From Cornus controversa (Eukaryota > Streptophyta > Magnoliopsida > Cornales > Cornaceae), in the NCBI GenBank assembly GCA_026545225.1, contig CM048846.1, positions 51,204,270 to 51,268,269 of the forward strand: 64,000 nucleotides of DNA, given 5' to 3'. Of the stretch, positions 54,991 to 64,000 are shown piece by piece (position 1 is the first letter of the stretch; every line of letters begins with the position of its first letter). The translations under genes were made by a program, and so were the position numbers. The notes under the pieces are model-generated. The model saw only the letters and a list, made by a program, of their open reading frames with translations. It did not search any database and was not told where the DNA came from.

Positions 54991-57970
54991 AGCACAAGCA
55001 CTATCTTCACCACTACTTTAGTTTCAACTTCAACAAAACAATGAGGTGATTTTTTACTAACCAAGAAATTGGCTCTGAACTGGATTTTATGGGGGCTGAT
55101 TGGGCATATGGAGAGAGATGGTTGTATTGTTTTAGCTTATAATTGAATTGAAAATTAAACAATTATTATTGCTTACTTTATAAGAAAATAACTATTGTTC
55201 TTCTAATAAGAGTATCATCGGCTCTACGATGAATATTGTCATAGCACCTAAGTTTATATATTTTCTTTAATTTTATCATTTATAAACGTTATATCTAGTG
55301 TTCCTCTTACACATTCATTATTAATTTAAAATTAAACAATAAATTAACTTATTCTAAACAGTAATTTTGTCTTTCTTAAATATGAAAAGATTAAAGCTAA
55401 AGTATAAAATTGGGTCTGCTTCTGAAGTACTTGGGAACTCAACTCATGCGCCTGGTTCTGACTCCTCTTTTTTTGGGCTTGCATAATAGCCCATCGAAGA
55501 GATTTGAAGTGCTGAGAACGCAAGCCTTCTTTCGAAGTTTAAACCAAAGCTGATTGGTCTGGTTTAAATCTCTTGTGGGTTTAATGGGTTGTTTGAGGAA
55601 TAAAATATGTTGGGCTCTTTTGGAAAGCTTTATCACTACTCGGGGTTAGCTTTACGGAGGAAACTAGTGATCAGCCACGAATTGGGCCTGTGTGGTTATA
55701 ATGGTATGAAATAGAATGCATTTAGGCTACTAATATTATAAGCATTTCAAGTTTGTTTCACCACAGCGGTCCTAACAAGCCCGTCAACCAAAATTGACCC
55801 ACGAAATTTGAAAATCGCTAACCAAGTGATGGTATCTAGAGCCCTAAATCATTGAATTTAGTATTGTAGACACTTGAGAAAAAAACTCGGAGAGGATTCA
55901 TGTCGTAGTTCAGCCCCAAGTCGGTAAAAAGAAGTTGAATTTCATCCAAGGTAAGTATTTTTCATAAATCATTTTCTTACAACTTCCATTAAGTTTGTTG
56001 AATTTTTATAAATGTGCTATGACATCATCAACGAGAAAAGATTGGAATATGCAACATGATGTACCATATCAATTAGATAGATATTCAAATTAAATTTATT
56101 TGATGAATTCTACTGTTGAATTTTGTGCGGGTATGGAGGACATGACAATGATAGACAAACAAAAGAATTTACTCACTAATAGGAGTACGTTTACAATACA
56201 TCCGATGTAAATACACCGGATGAATTTGAATCAGATATGCATGTACAACACGCGCGATGTGTTTTATTGCATGTGTACAACACGCACAATTCAGATTCAT
56301 TTGATTTATTTACACCGGATGTGTTGTAGATCTTCTCCACCAACATGCCCTTTTATCATTTTTTTTTTTTGGTAAATACATGCCCTTTTATCATTAATAT
56401 GAGCGAACATAATAAATGACTCCAACTATTTACTAACATATATGGAGCTACATGAGCTACTTGTACATATATGCATGGGCGGAACTAGCAAAGGGCTAAC
56501 CTGGGCTATAGCCCAGATCCAAAAAAAAAGAAATTTTTTTTACTACTACTCTTCCCAACCCACTAGCCCAGCCCACCTTATGTTGGGTCTTCTGATTAGG
56601 CCCATTAGGGCAAACTCTCTCTCAAGTCTCATAGCAATTCTTCTTCTTCTTATTCTTCGTTTTTAGTTGTGTTTTTTTTTTTCTGCCCTGTTTTCATTCT
56701 CTCCGAGTCTGGAGTCTACTACGGCGCAGTGGTGTCCTAGTGTGAGAAATTGAGAGAGAGTGAGAGAATTCAAAGTCTCTAAACAACCACCCTTCTATAA
56801 ACCATTTTTCTCCCTTTTCCTTCTTCCACAATCTCTCTCTTTCTCTCAAACTTTATTTTCTTTCTCTGTAAGACTGTATCTATACACATATATTATCAAA
56901 AGAGAATTAGTTTTGATTAGTTAGATGCCCAAATCTCACATCCAAATTCTAAGCTAACATATTTGTTATTTTTATTTTTTTTTTGTCTTTGCTACAGTTG
57001 GATATGTGTGTGTGTTTGATGTTATGTAATATGACACAGTGAAATGAAACAGATGACACTATTTTCTTCTTTTTCTATTTTGTTTTATTTTTTTCCCCTA
57101 AAATATTATACATTTGAGTTCAATTTTAATTTTTATTGAGACTAATTTTTATGGATGAGATGAAAGGGTTCAAAATTTGTTGGTTTATAATATATTTCTA
57201 TTGATGAGTATGACATCCTGATAAGACAGCCGCTGAAGCCACTGTCGTCTTTTTTATTGGTTTACAGACCTAGAATAACACAATTATTAATGCATGTTTC
57301 TTATTTAATTGAATACTAAATATATAAAATTTCAAGACATAATTACTCGTTTAGTCATTTCTTCCCTTACTAAATAGACCGTGTATACATATATACAGTG
57401 TGTGTATATATATAAAATGTCATTTTCCTTTCTTTGTTTCTTTCTTTTTGTTTGTTTTCTTTTTTTTTTTCCCCCTTCTCACTTGATATATATCCGCATG
57501 TATAATGTATATGGATAAACAACTACTTTATTTGTTTATTTATTCAATTGTTTTCCCTTTCCTTTTTCTTTCAAGAGGATGTCGCGTGACATATATATAT
57601 AACCTGGTAAAAAATAATTGAAAGAATTAAAAGAAACGCATTTGTTTATAATATATACTTCTATATGTCTACTAAGATAGAAAAAAGAAAAGCAGAAAAA
57701 GCAAAGTATACACTAACGTTCAAAGTTAAGTAAAGAGAGAGAAGAAAGGATTAAAAGAGCAATTTTGTTTTAAAATTTTATATTTTTAGTATCCCATTTA
57801 TTATATTATTTTAAATTTGTAGATCAATCAAAAAAGTAACTGCATAGAAACAGTAACTTGAACTAACTGTGGCTAACACTCCTTTTAAGGTTTAAATTAT
57901 GGCGTTGAAGTTAACTTATCTTTTATTAGTTGAGGTATATTTTACTTGCAGTAAAATGGCAGAGTACTAA
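54991..57970. other. Gene-poor spacer
   Basis: No coding exon can be assigned. GCATGGGCGGAACTAGCAAA followed by GGGCTAACCTGGGCTATAGC at 56472-56510 resembles the edge of a common plant dispersed repeat. CT-rich leader-like DNA lies at 56815-56870. Several T-rich and TATA-type simple repeats occur between 57380 and 57600. Confidence 0.5.
56361..56377 (-). mobile_element. 17-bp remnant of a SINE flanked by an 18-bp target duplication
   Basis: ACATGCCCTTTTATCATT occurs at 56343-56360 and again at 56378-56395. It encloses only a T run plus GGTAAAT, the same order (poly(T), then GGTAAATAC) as at the left end of the SINE insertion at 43204. This is the expected product of retroposition aborted after copying the 3' tail. 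Confidence 0.7.
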
Positions 57971-58789
57971 GAAGTCTAAGCCCATTTTGTTTGCATTATT
58001 GTATATTAGACAAGGAGCGAAAGGTACAAGTATGGGACACATTTGGAGTCTTCTTGTATGGCCTATTCAAACTGGAAAAAATAGTTCCGTGTGATTAAAT
58101 TCTCTTGACTTGTATGATAAACTTTTAATGATTCCACATATATTGCACCACTCTTGGTGGATAGATATGTAAATGTGGAGTCATGGTCAAAGTCTTTGCA
58201 AGTAAGTCGAAGATAGACTAGCAATGTAACGTGTATCACACGATGCACTTTCTACACTATTGTTAGACAACAGCTGTTTGCATTATTGTATTAGACAACA
58301 GCTGAAATCTACAAGTCTAAGAAGTCATGGAACACTTTCGGAGTCATTCTTATGGTATTGTCTATATATTCCATGTGGAAAAAGCAGTTCTCTGCTATTG
58401 AATTTTCTCTTGGACACGTTTGGGTTCAGTGCAATTCAATCGAAAATGCAAAATTCTGTGCACCGAAGAGAATCCTAATTATTATTCTCTTGATGCATAA
58501 ATATATGTAAGGGTCAATCGTCTTAAATGTGTAATATTCATTTGAATTGATTTGTGGATAGGAGCAAGGCAGAATTATTTGGAAATAAATCACCCAATGA
58601 TAAAGTGAGATTTAAAGAAATAAAAATCAAATGATATTTCATTATAAAAAATTGCTCTTAAAAAAAACAACATTTTTGAGTATAAAGGAAAAAAAAATTG
58701 TGTACAAAATTTTTAAAAGTCATTACAATGATGAGTATTAATCTAAAATTTAATTATATAAAAAATAAAAGTAAATTTTAAATAAAAAA

Positions 58790-59060
58790 TCAAAACAGTC
58801 ATTACCAAACTATGTTTTTTTTTTATATTTTTGCTAAATAAATTTTTGAAAACATTTGGAGTTAACAAACATGTTTTCAGTGTTTTGTTTTTAAAATTTT
58901 TGTAACAATTTGATGCTACCAAATATGTTTTCAAACATGTTTTCAGTGTTCTGTTTTTAAAAATTTTGCAACAGTTTGATATTACCAAACATGTTTTCAT
59001 GTTTTTTGTTTCTGACTTTGTGCCAACAAATTTTACATTATCAAATATGGTTTCAATCAC
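58790..59060. repeat. Short tandem repeat of about 60 bp, three to four copies
   Basis: ACCAAACATGTTTTCAGTGTT and variants (ACCAAATATGTTTTC, ACCAAACATGTTTTCATG, ATCAAATATGGTTTC) recur at about 60-bp spacing. The end ACCAAACAAGCCC at about 59142 resembles the terminus of a DNA transposon, but no matching left end was found. Confidence 0.75.
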
Positions 59061-59667
59061 TATTGAACACATAACACAACAAAATAGTATTTTTCGTTTT
59101 GGATGAAAATAGAAACGCAAAACATTTTCGGTTACCAAACAAGCCCTAATAATCTAGCCCATTTTGTTTGTATTATTGTATATTAGAGAAGAAGTGAAAG
59201 CTACAAGTCATAGGACAACACTTTTGAAGTCTTCGTGTGTGACTATTCAAAGTAGAAAAATCAGTTCTCTCTTATTAAATTCTCTATGATAAACTTTCAA
59301 TGACTCTACATGTATTATTGCACCACTCTTGGTGCATGCATATGTTACTAATCATGAAGCGTAATTTTCATTTGATTTTGATTTTGATGGAAAGTTGTCA
59401 CAAGTCTCTGCAAGTAGTCGGTGATAGATATTGCATTATAGATTGACTAGCAAATGTAACGTGTATGAGACGATCCCACTTGCTACAATAGTTTAATTAA
59501 GGCTCGTTAGAAGACTGTAATGATCTCAAATTAAACCTCTTAAATGTTTTCTTTATCTAAACTGGTGAAGAAGTCTCGGTCTTCTCACGCAGTGCAGATA
59601 GAGAGAGAGAAATTAATTATATAAGTTGGTCAAGGTCTTCACAAGTATATATAGTTGGAGAGAAATT

Positions 59668-59670
59668 AAG

Positions 59671-59710
<40 letters not shown>
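59668..59710. repeat. (TA)n microsatellite
   Basis: About 43 bases of uninterrupted TA dinucleotides. Confidence 0.95.
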
Positions 59711-59712
<2 letters not shown>

Positions 59713-59849
59713 TAGCAGCTAAAGAGTATTGTCAGAATTTACAACACCTACATACATCATTGGTCTATATAATCTTAAATAACGCTGATGAGAAACAGGA
59801 TTAAAAAATTTGGGGTCATAGAAAGTGTAAGGTCAAAACAGTAAATACT

Positions 59850-60130
59850 TTATATGGAGATGGATTGTTTGTCATGGGAGTTGGTTTGATTTGGATTATG
59901 CTTCACATCCATGTTAATGGATGCTTGGAGGTAGAGAGGATTGCTCTCTTGCAAATCAAATGAAACTTTTTTGTCATATTGAGACGATTCAGGCGATAAA
60001 AGGGTGCAACTGTTGTGATTGGAAAGAGGTTTAGTGCAAGAACTGAAAAATAATCCTACTTCTACTTAATGACACAAAGGATTACCGGATAGGATATTTG
60101 TATCTAAATTTCTCACTGTTTCTTTCGATA
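59850..60130 (+). pseudogene. Decayed copy of the RLP first exon
   Basis: Aligns with exon 1 of the RLP at 61627. Starting TATGGAGATGGATTG, one frame reads LHIHVNGCLEVERIALLQIK, after which a deletion removes the ASINYPNG part. Then come the CCDWKEV-like segment (in shifted frame GCNCCDWKEV-like DNA, TGTTGTGATTGGAAAGAGG), CTACTTAATGACAC and the SHCFFRYLDLD end. There are several stops and frameshifts and the LRR exons are missing. It is a relic of a tandem duplicate. Confidence 0.88.
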
Positions 60131-60299
60131 TCTAGACTTAGATATTTGCAGCTAGCCGAATGGGTGAAAAAAGCAATTCTTCGTGAAGAAACTCTCTTGA
60201 TTTTTTTGACACAAGTCCGTGATCCTTTGGTAAATGATGTCTCTGCTGTAGCCGTGTTGGAATTTTTTTACACGTTAAATATGTTTCTTTAAAACATTT

Positions 60300-61380
60300 A
60301 TAAATGTTTTTAACACATTTGTTCTATTTTTTGCACACATTAAATCAGAGATTCAACACATTAAATTTGGCCGAAATATGCCTTGTGGTATCTTTTCTCT
60401 TGGTGCATAGAAATGTAATAGTTACGCGTCTTAAAATTGCAATCTGCATTTGATTTTGATAGAAAATGGTCAAAGTCTTTGCAAGTAGTTAGGACTTGAC
60501 GATACACTTGCTACAGTAGTGTGAGAATGAAAAAATCATCATTAACAGTAGATTACTAAGAAGTAGATTACAGTGTTGTTTGCATTATTGGATTAGAGAA
60601 GGGGGTGAAACTTGAAAGGTACAAGTCTTAGAAGTCATGGGACACTTTTGGAGTCCTCTTGTATTGTCTATTCGATGTGAAAATGTAGTTCTCTGCTAGT
60701 GACTTCTGTGATAACTTCTAATGAATCTTCGTGTATTGTACTCCTGGACTAATTTTCTCTAGTACATGTTTGGGTTCAGTGTAATTCAATCGAAAATGCA
60801 AAATTACGTGTCAATATTAAATTAAGAGCTCAACACCATTAAATCTAGCATTTTTGATTTATTCGTGTTATAATGTTATAATGTTGCATTAGTGTTTACA
60901 TTTTTGTTACATATGTGTTGCGTTCCCAACGTAGTGCTTGATTTAAATTTGTATGTATAATTGCATGAGAGAATTCTAATTATTATACTTCTGGTGCGTA
61001 AATATGTAATGGTCAAATGTCTAAAATGTGTAATATTTATTTTATTTTGATGGAAGGTGGTCAAGGTCTTTGCAAGTAGTATTGACTAGCAATTCAAGGT
61101 GTATGAGACAAATGGAAAAACGGATGATAAATCACGGCCTAATGAATGAGATCAAATTCACAAGCAGGTAAGGCAATTTTAGTTTAAATGTAGAATAATT
61201 GTGATTGGTAAGAATCGTCCCTTTTGTAACATTTAAAGTAATTTTCATGCACAAGGTGAAAGTCTTTGCAAGAAATGGTGAAAATCTTTCCAAGTAGTGA
61301 GAGATAGAGACTACTGTAACAGTATAGACCAGTAGTGTTAGAATGATAAAAATCATCATAAAAAGCTAGATTACTAACAA
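60300..61380. other. Upstream DNA of the RLP with repeat module copies
   Basis: Contains the fourth upstream module copy and AT-rich DNA, including AATGCAAAAT-ACGTGTCA-type strings also seen near 58445. No gene is recognised. Confidence 0.55.
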
Positions 61381-61626
61381 GTCAAGCACGCGTTGCTTGC
61401 AATATTGTCTTGTATTAGAGAAGTCGTGGAACACCTGTGGGGCACGTCCTCTTCTATTGTCTTTTCGATGTGGAAAAAGCACTTTTCTCCTATTGAATTA
61501 TATTTTGTTTCAGTACCTGTCAACATTAAATTGAGGGCTCAACACCTACATTATTTGTCTATATAATATTAAACCACGTTTACAAGAAACAGAAATAAAA
61601 AACTGGGCTCATAGAAAATATTGTAT

Positions 61627-63553
61627 ATGGAGATGGATCTTTGGTGGTGGTGCGTTGGGTTAATTTGGATTACGCTTCACATCCATGTTAATGGATGCTT
61701 GGAGGCAGAGAGAATTGCCCTCTTGCAAATTAAAGCTTCCATCAACTATCCAAATGGAACTTTTATGCCATATTGGGACGATTCACACGATAAAGGGAGC
61801 AATTGTTGTGATTGGAAAGAGGTTCAGTGCAAGAACGGAAAAGTAATCCAACTTCTACTCAATAACACAAGAAATTATGAGTTAGAATATTGGTATATGA
61901 ATTCTTCACTGTTTCTTTCCTTTAGAGAGCTCAGATATCTAGACTTGAGTAATTTGGGAGTAGCCGGATGGATAGAGCATGAAGAAGGTTAACTAAGTTT
62001 ACACACTATCAACTTGTCCTCTTTTTCTTTTTTTATATCCATTCTTTTTTTTATTATTTTTTGAATTTCTCTAATTGAGAGCATGGTGCTTCGAAATTTC
62101 AATATAATTTGCAGGTTTTGAAAGATTATCTGAGTCAGGAAAGCTAGAGGTGCTTAAATTGGATTGGAATGCATTCAATAATAGCATCCTACCATCTCTT
62201 GGTGCACTTTCATCACTCAAGACTCTATCTCTAGTCGGCAACCAGTTGAACGGATCAATTGATACCCAAGGTAATTAATTCAAGAATGAAATACCTTTAC
62301 CAGGTTGACAAAAGAAGCATATATATGTTGATGACGTCTCAACATGCCTAACTTAATACTATACATCATTCTTCATACATACTTTATAAATTTAGAGGAA
62401 AGCTATATGTTATTTAACTGCAATTTTATTTCAGCAAAAAAATACAAATATATTAGTCCCGAGCTTGCTTATTATAGGATATAGACTAGACTTTAGTGTA
62501 AGAAAAAAATATGCAAAAATTGCCTTTAAATTACGATGAATAGTTTGAAGTGTATCTTAAATATTGATGCAACCAGATAGTCTGTTTTTTTTAAGATTGT
62601 TCTCATTTGTACGGTGGTAATTTTTTGATAAAATACGGGATATGTCATGTATATTCTCATATGTTGGTGTTTTTCAAAATTGTAGTCAAATAAATAAATT
62701 AATTCTTATTCCTGGAAAAAAAAATGTATATTCTCATATCAGTTTTTTTCATTGTTATTGTAAAATTTTATAACATGAACAAATTGGAAGGGTTGGACTT
62801 GAGTGATAAGCTGATCAATTGATTCCAAAGTTGACATGGAATTACGTGTCAGATCGATCGATGTAAAAATGCATGATTAGGTTGCTATTGTGGAGCTTGG
62901 CATATTATAGGATATAGATCGAATAGGCTTGAGTTTTAGAGGAAATGGCCTGTGAATTACTAAAAATGGAAATAGAATTGGAATTGGAATTGGTGGAATT
63001 CCAATTCCATGCAACCGGAACATAACATAACATGAACATTTTGAAGTATAACAAGAATATTAATGTAAAAAGAGAGTCCACTCTTTAATTTTCCAGTCCA
63101 GTAGATTTCAGAAGCTAGCTAGTATAAGTACGGGATATATCATATATATTAATTCTCCTTTTTTTTATTGTAGTTTTTCTTAACATGAGCAAATTGGAGG
63201 AGCTGGACTTGAGTGGAAACCAGATAAATAGTTTCACGGGAAATGAAGGTACAAAATGGCACAAATGCATTTTTGGTTGATCTCATTTTTAGAGACCATG
63301 CATTCATCCTACTCATTTGCAAAGTTGACTTGAGATGAAATTATCAACCCGATGTTAAACATTAATAATTACTCCTACAATGTTTTCATATTGGATTCAT
63401 CAGGCTTGAAGAGCTTAAGCAAGCTGAAAATCCTGCGCTTGCAAGGAAACAGTTTTAAAAATGGCAGCATTCTACAATCATTGGGTGCTCTATCCTCACT
63501 AAAAGAGTTGGATCTCCGGTACAATGAATTGCAAGGATTGGTTACAGAAGAAG
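61627..63553 (+). CDS. LRR receptor-like protein (RLP), 5' part, four exons visible
   Basis: Cell-surface LRR receptor-like proteins of the Cf/RLP type sense ligands at the plasma membrane. Exon 1 (61627-61987) starts MEMDLWWWCVGLIWITLHIH, a good signal peptide. It has a mature N-terminus at about GCLEAERIALLQIKASI and the LRRNT cap NCCDWKEVQC, ending FRELRYLDLSNLGVAGWIEH. Exon 2 (62115-62270) carries LEVLKLDWNAFNNSILPSLG and LSSLKTLSLVGNQLNGSI. Exon 3 (63174-63248, 75 bp) carries MSKLEELDLSGNQINSF. Exon 4 (63404-63553) carries LSKLKILRLQGNSFKNGSIL and LSSLKELDLRYNELQGLV. All borders are GT-AG and in a compatible phase, and no stop interrupts the four exons. Each exon adds whole LRR units, as in intron-rich RLPs. 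The 3' part, with the remaining LRRs and membrane span, lies outside the window. I chose the first ATG (61627); a second in-frame ATG is at 61633. Whether the gene works is unknown. Confidence 0.85.
62767..62830 (+). pseudogene. Decayed duplicate of RLP exon 3 inside an intron
   Basis: TTTATAACATGAACAAATTG and GGGTTGGACTTGAGTGATAA correspond to exon 3 (63174-63248) and read NMNKLEGLDLSDKLIN before a stop. It lies in the intron between exons 2 and 3. A single-exon duplication that lost its frame, with no clean splice acceptor. Confidence 0.75.
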
Positions 63554-63849
63554 GTACGTAAGATATAATGCAGATGCCCCAAGATGCCTCTAAACTCAAT
63601 TTGAATTGGTATTTATTTACTTATTAGTTATTTATATTATTTATCCTTTTACTAAAACGAGCAAAAATTGTTTTGATCACACCAGAGTCCAGTATTTTAA
63701 TTTATTGAGTTAGTTCGTGGAGCTCTGCTCCTTGTTTAATTATTCAATTTCTTACTCTTCTTACCAAAAGAAAAAACATACTAAAGATATATCTGGGCCT
63801 ACTAGAATTTTTTTTTTGTCTTAATCTTTGCGGTTAATTGTTATGTAAT

Positions 63850-64000
63850 TGTTAGAAATATAAGAAAATTCTATATTGTATTGATTATATTAATGAACAA
63901 TACATAAAAAGCCTATTTATAGGTTCATAATTTTGGAGGCTAAGTAAACTTGGGACACATAAATCCTAATCGTAAATGGTTTAAGAAAGGGTATAATAAA
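63850..64000 (-). mobile_element. LTR end of a retrotransposon running off the window
   Basis: TGTTAGAAATATAAGAAAAT begins at 63850. On the minus strand the segment reads toward CCTATAAATAGGC (a TATA-box-like motif, complement of 63914-63926) and ends TTTCTAACA, like a Copia LTR. It lies inside the RLP intron after exon 4. The other end is outside the window, so this rests on the terminal bases and the TATA motif only. Confidence 0.5.

Larger units (their letters stand above)
57980..61505 (+). repeat. Repeated RLP upstream module, about five copies
   Basis: Similar blocks start with TTTGCATTATTGTATTAGA and continue with ACAAGTC-AAGTCATGGGACAC, TTTTGGAGTC, TATTGTCTATTC-ATGTGGAAAAAGCAGTTCTC and later GTCAAAGTCTTTGCAAGTAG. 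They lie at about 57985-58215, 58270-58500, 59155-59470, 60575-60830 and 61385-61500. The last sits just upstream of the RLP start at 61627, and an earlier one precedes the decayed RLP first exon at 59855. This fits repeated tandem duplication of the gene 5' region. Interspersed DNA (for example 58620-59150) interrupts the series. Confidence 0.8.

Noticed and set aside
58620..59155. hAT-type transposon suggested by the ACCAAACAAGCCC end
   Set aside because: No matching inverted left end or 8-bp target duplication could be found, so only the internal tandem repeat is reported.
62271..63173. Retained coding sequence between RLP exons 2 and 3
   Set aside because: The stretch is AT-rich with stops in all frames apart from the short decayed exon-3 copy; good splice borders flank it as an intron.

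Overview
The window looks like nuclear DNA of a flowering plant, most likely a eudicot with a large, repeat-rich genome. The reasons are AT-rich intergenic DNA, spliced gene remnants with plant-type introns, several plant retrotransposon classes (Copia, LARD, TRIM, SINE, LINE), Tourist-like and Mutator-like elements, and plant protein families such as a JMJ25-type demethylase, a Cf/RLP-type LRR receptor, glycine decarboxylase P-protein and the plant ATP-citrate lyase A subunit. The species cannot be named from the sequence.

Layout: 1-8 kb holds an intron-containing pseudogene of ATP-citrate lyase subunit A, a minisatellite of about 20 copies of a 68-bp unit, and a minus-strand fragment of a prolyl 4-hydroxylase. 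8.9-11.1 kb is a tandem duplication of about 1.1 kb, each copy carrying the same 210-bp Tourist-like MITE. 12.2-19.8 kb is a JMJ25/IBM1-like histone demethylase gene, recognisable exon by exon but broken by many stops and frameshifts; a Mutator-like element with a perfect 9-bp target duplication sits in one intron. 19.9-22.6 kb is a truncated minus-strand Copia element that itself carries a small solo LTR. 22.6-26.2 kb differs in base composition from its surroundings and resembles plant mitochondrial DNA.

27.4-27.8 kb has single exons of two unrelated genes (glycine decarboxylase P-protein and an E2 ubiquitin-conjugating enzyme) about 95 bp apart. 28.4-30.5 kb is LTR-like DNA, followed at 30.5-34.7 kb by a LARD-type element with a 4.06-kb LTR, a tRNA-Met primer-binding site and a 5-bp target duplication. 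An AP-2 complex alpha-subunit pseudogene follows (34.9-35.9 kb), then a nearly pristine 571-bp TRIM. 37-43 kb is SINE and tandem-repeat territory. At 43.4-43.98 kb a DNAJC14-like gene fragment is cut by a large non-autonomous LTR element with LTRs at 43984 and 48635. A decayed LINE lies at 52 kb and another LTR-like segment at 53.7-55 kb.

The last 6 kb contain the only gene that still looks functional: the 5' part of an LRR receptor-like protein (exon 1 starts at 61627, four exons visible, running off the window). It is preceded by a decayed copy of its own first exon at 59.85 kb and by repeated copies of its upstream region. No operon-like cooperation between genes is expected or seen. The window is dominated by gene fragments and nested transposons, and I found no convincing new biological system. 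The most informative observations are the clean transposon boundaries, the run of unrelated intron-bearing gene fragments, and the duplicated RLP upstream units.
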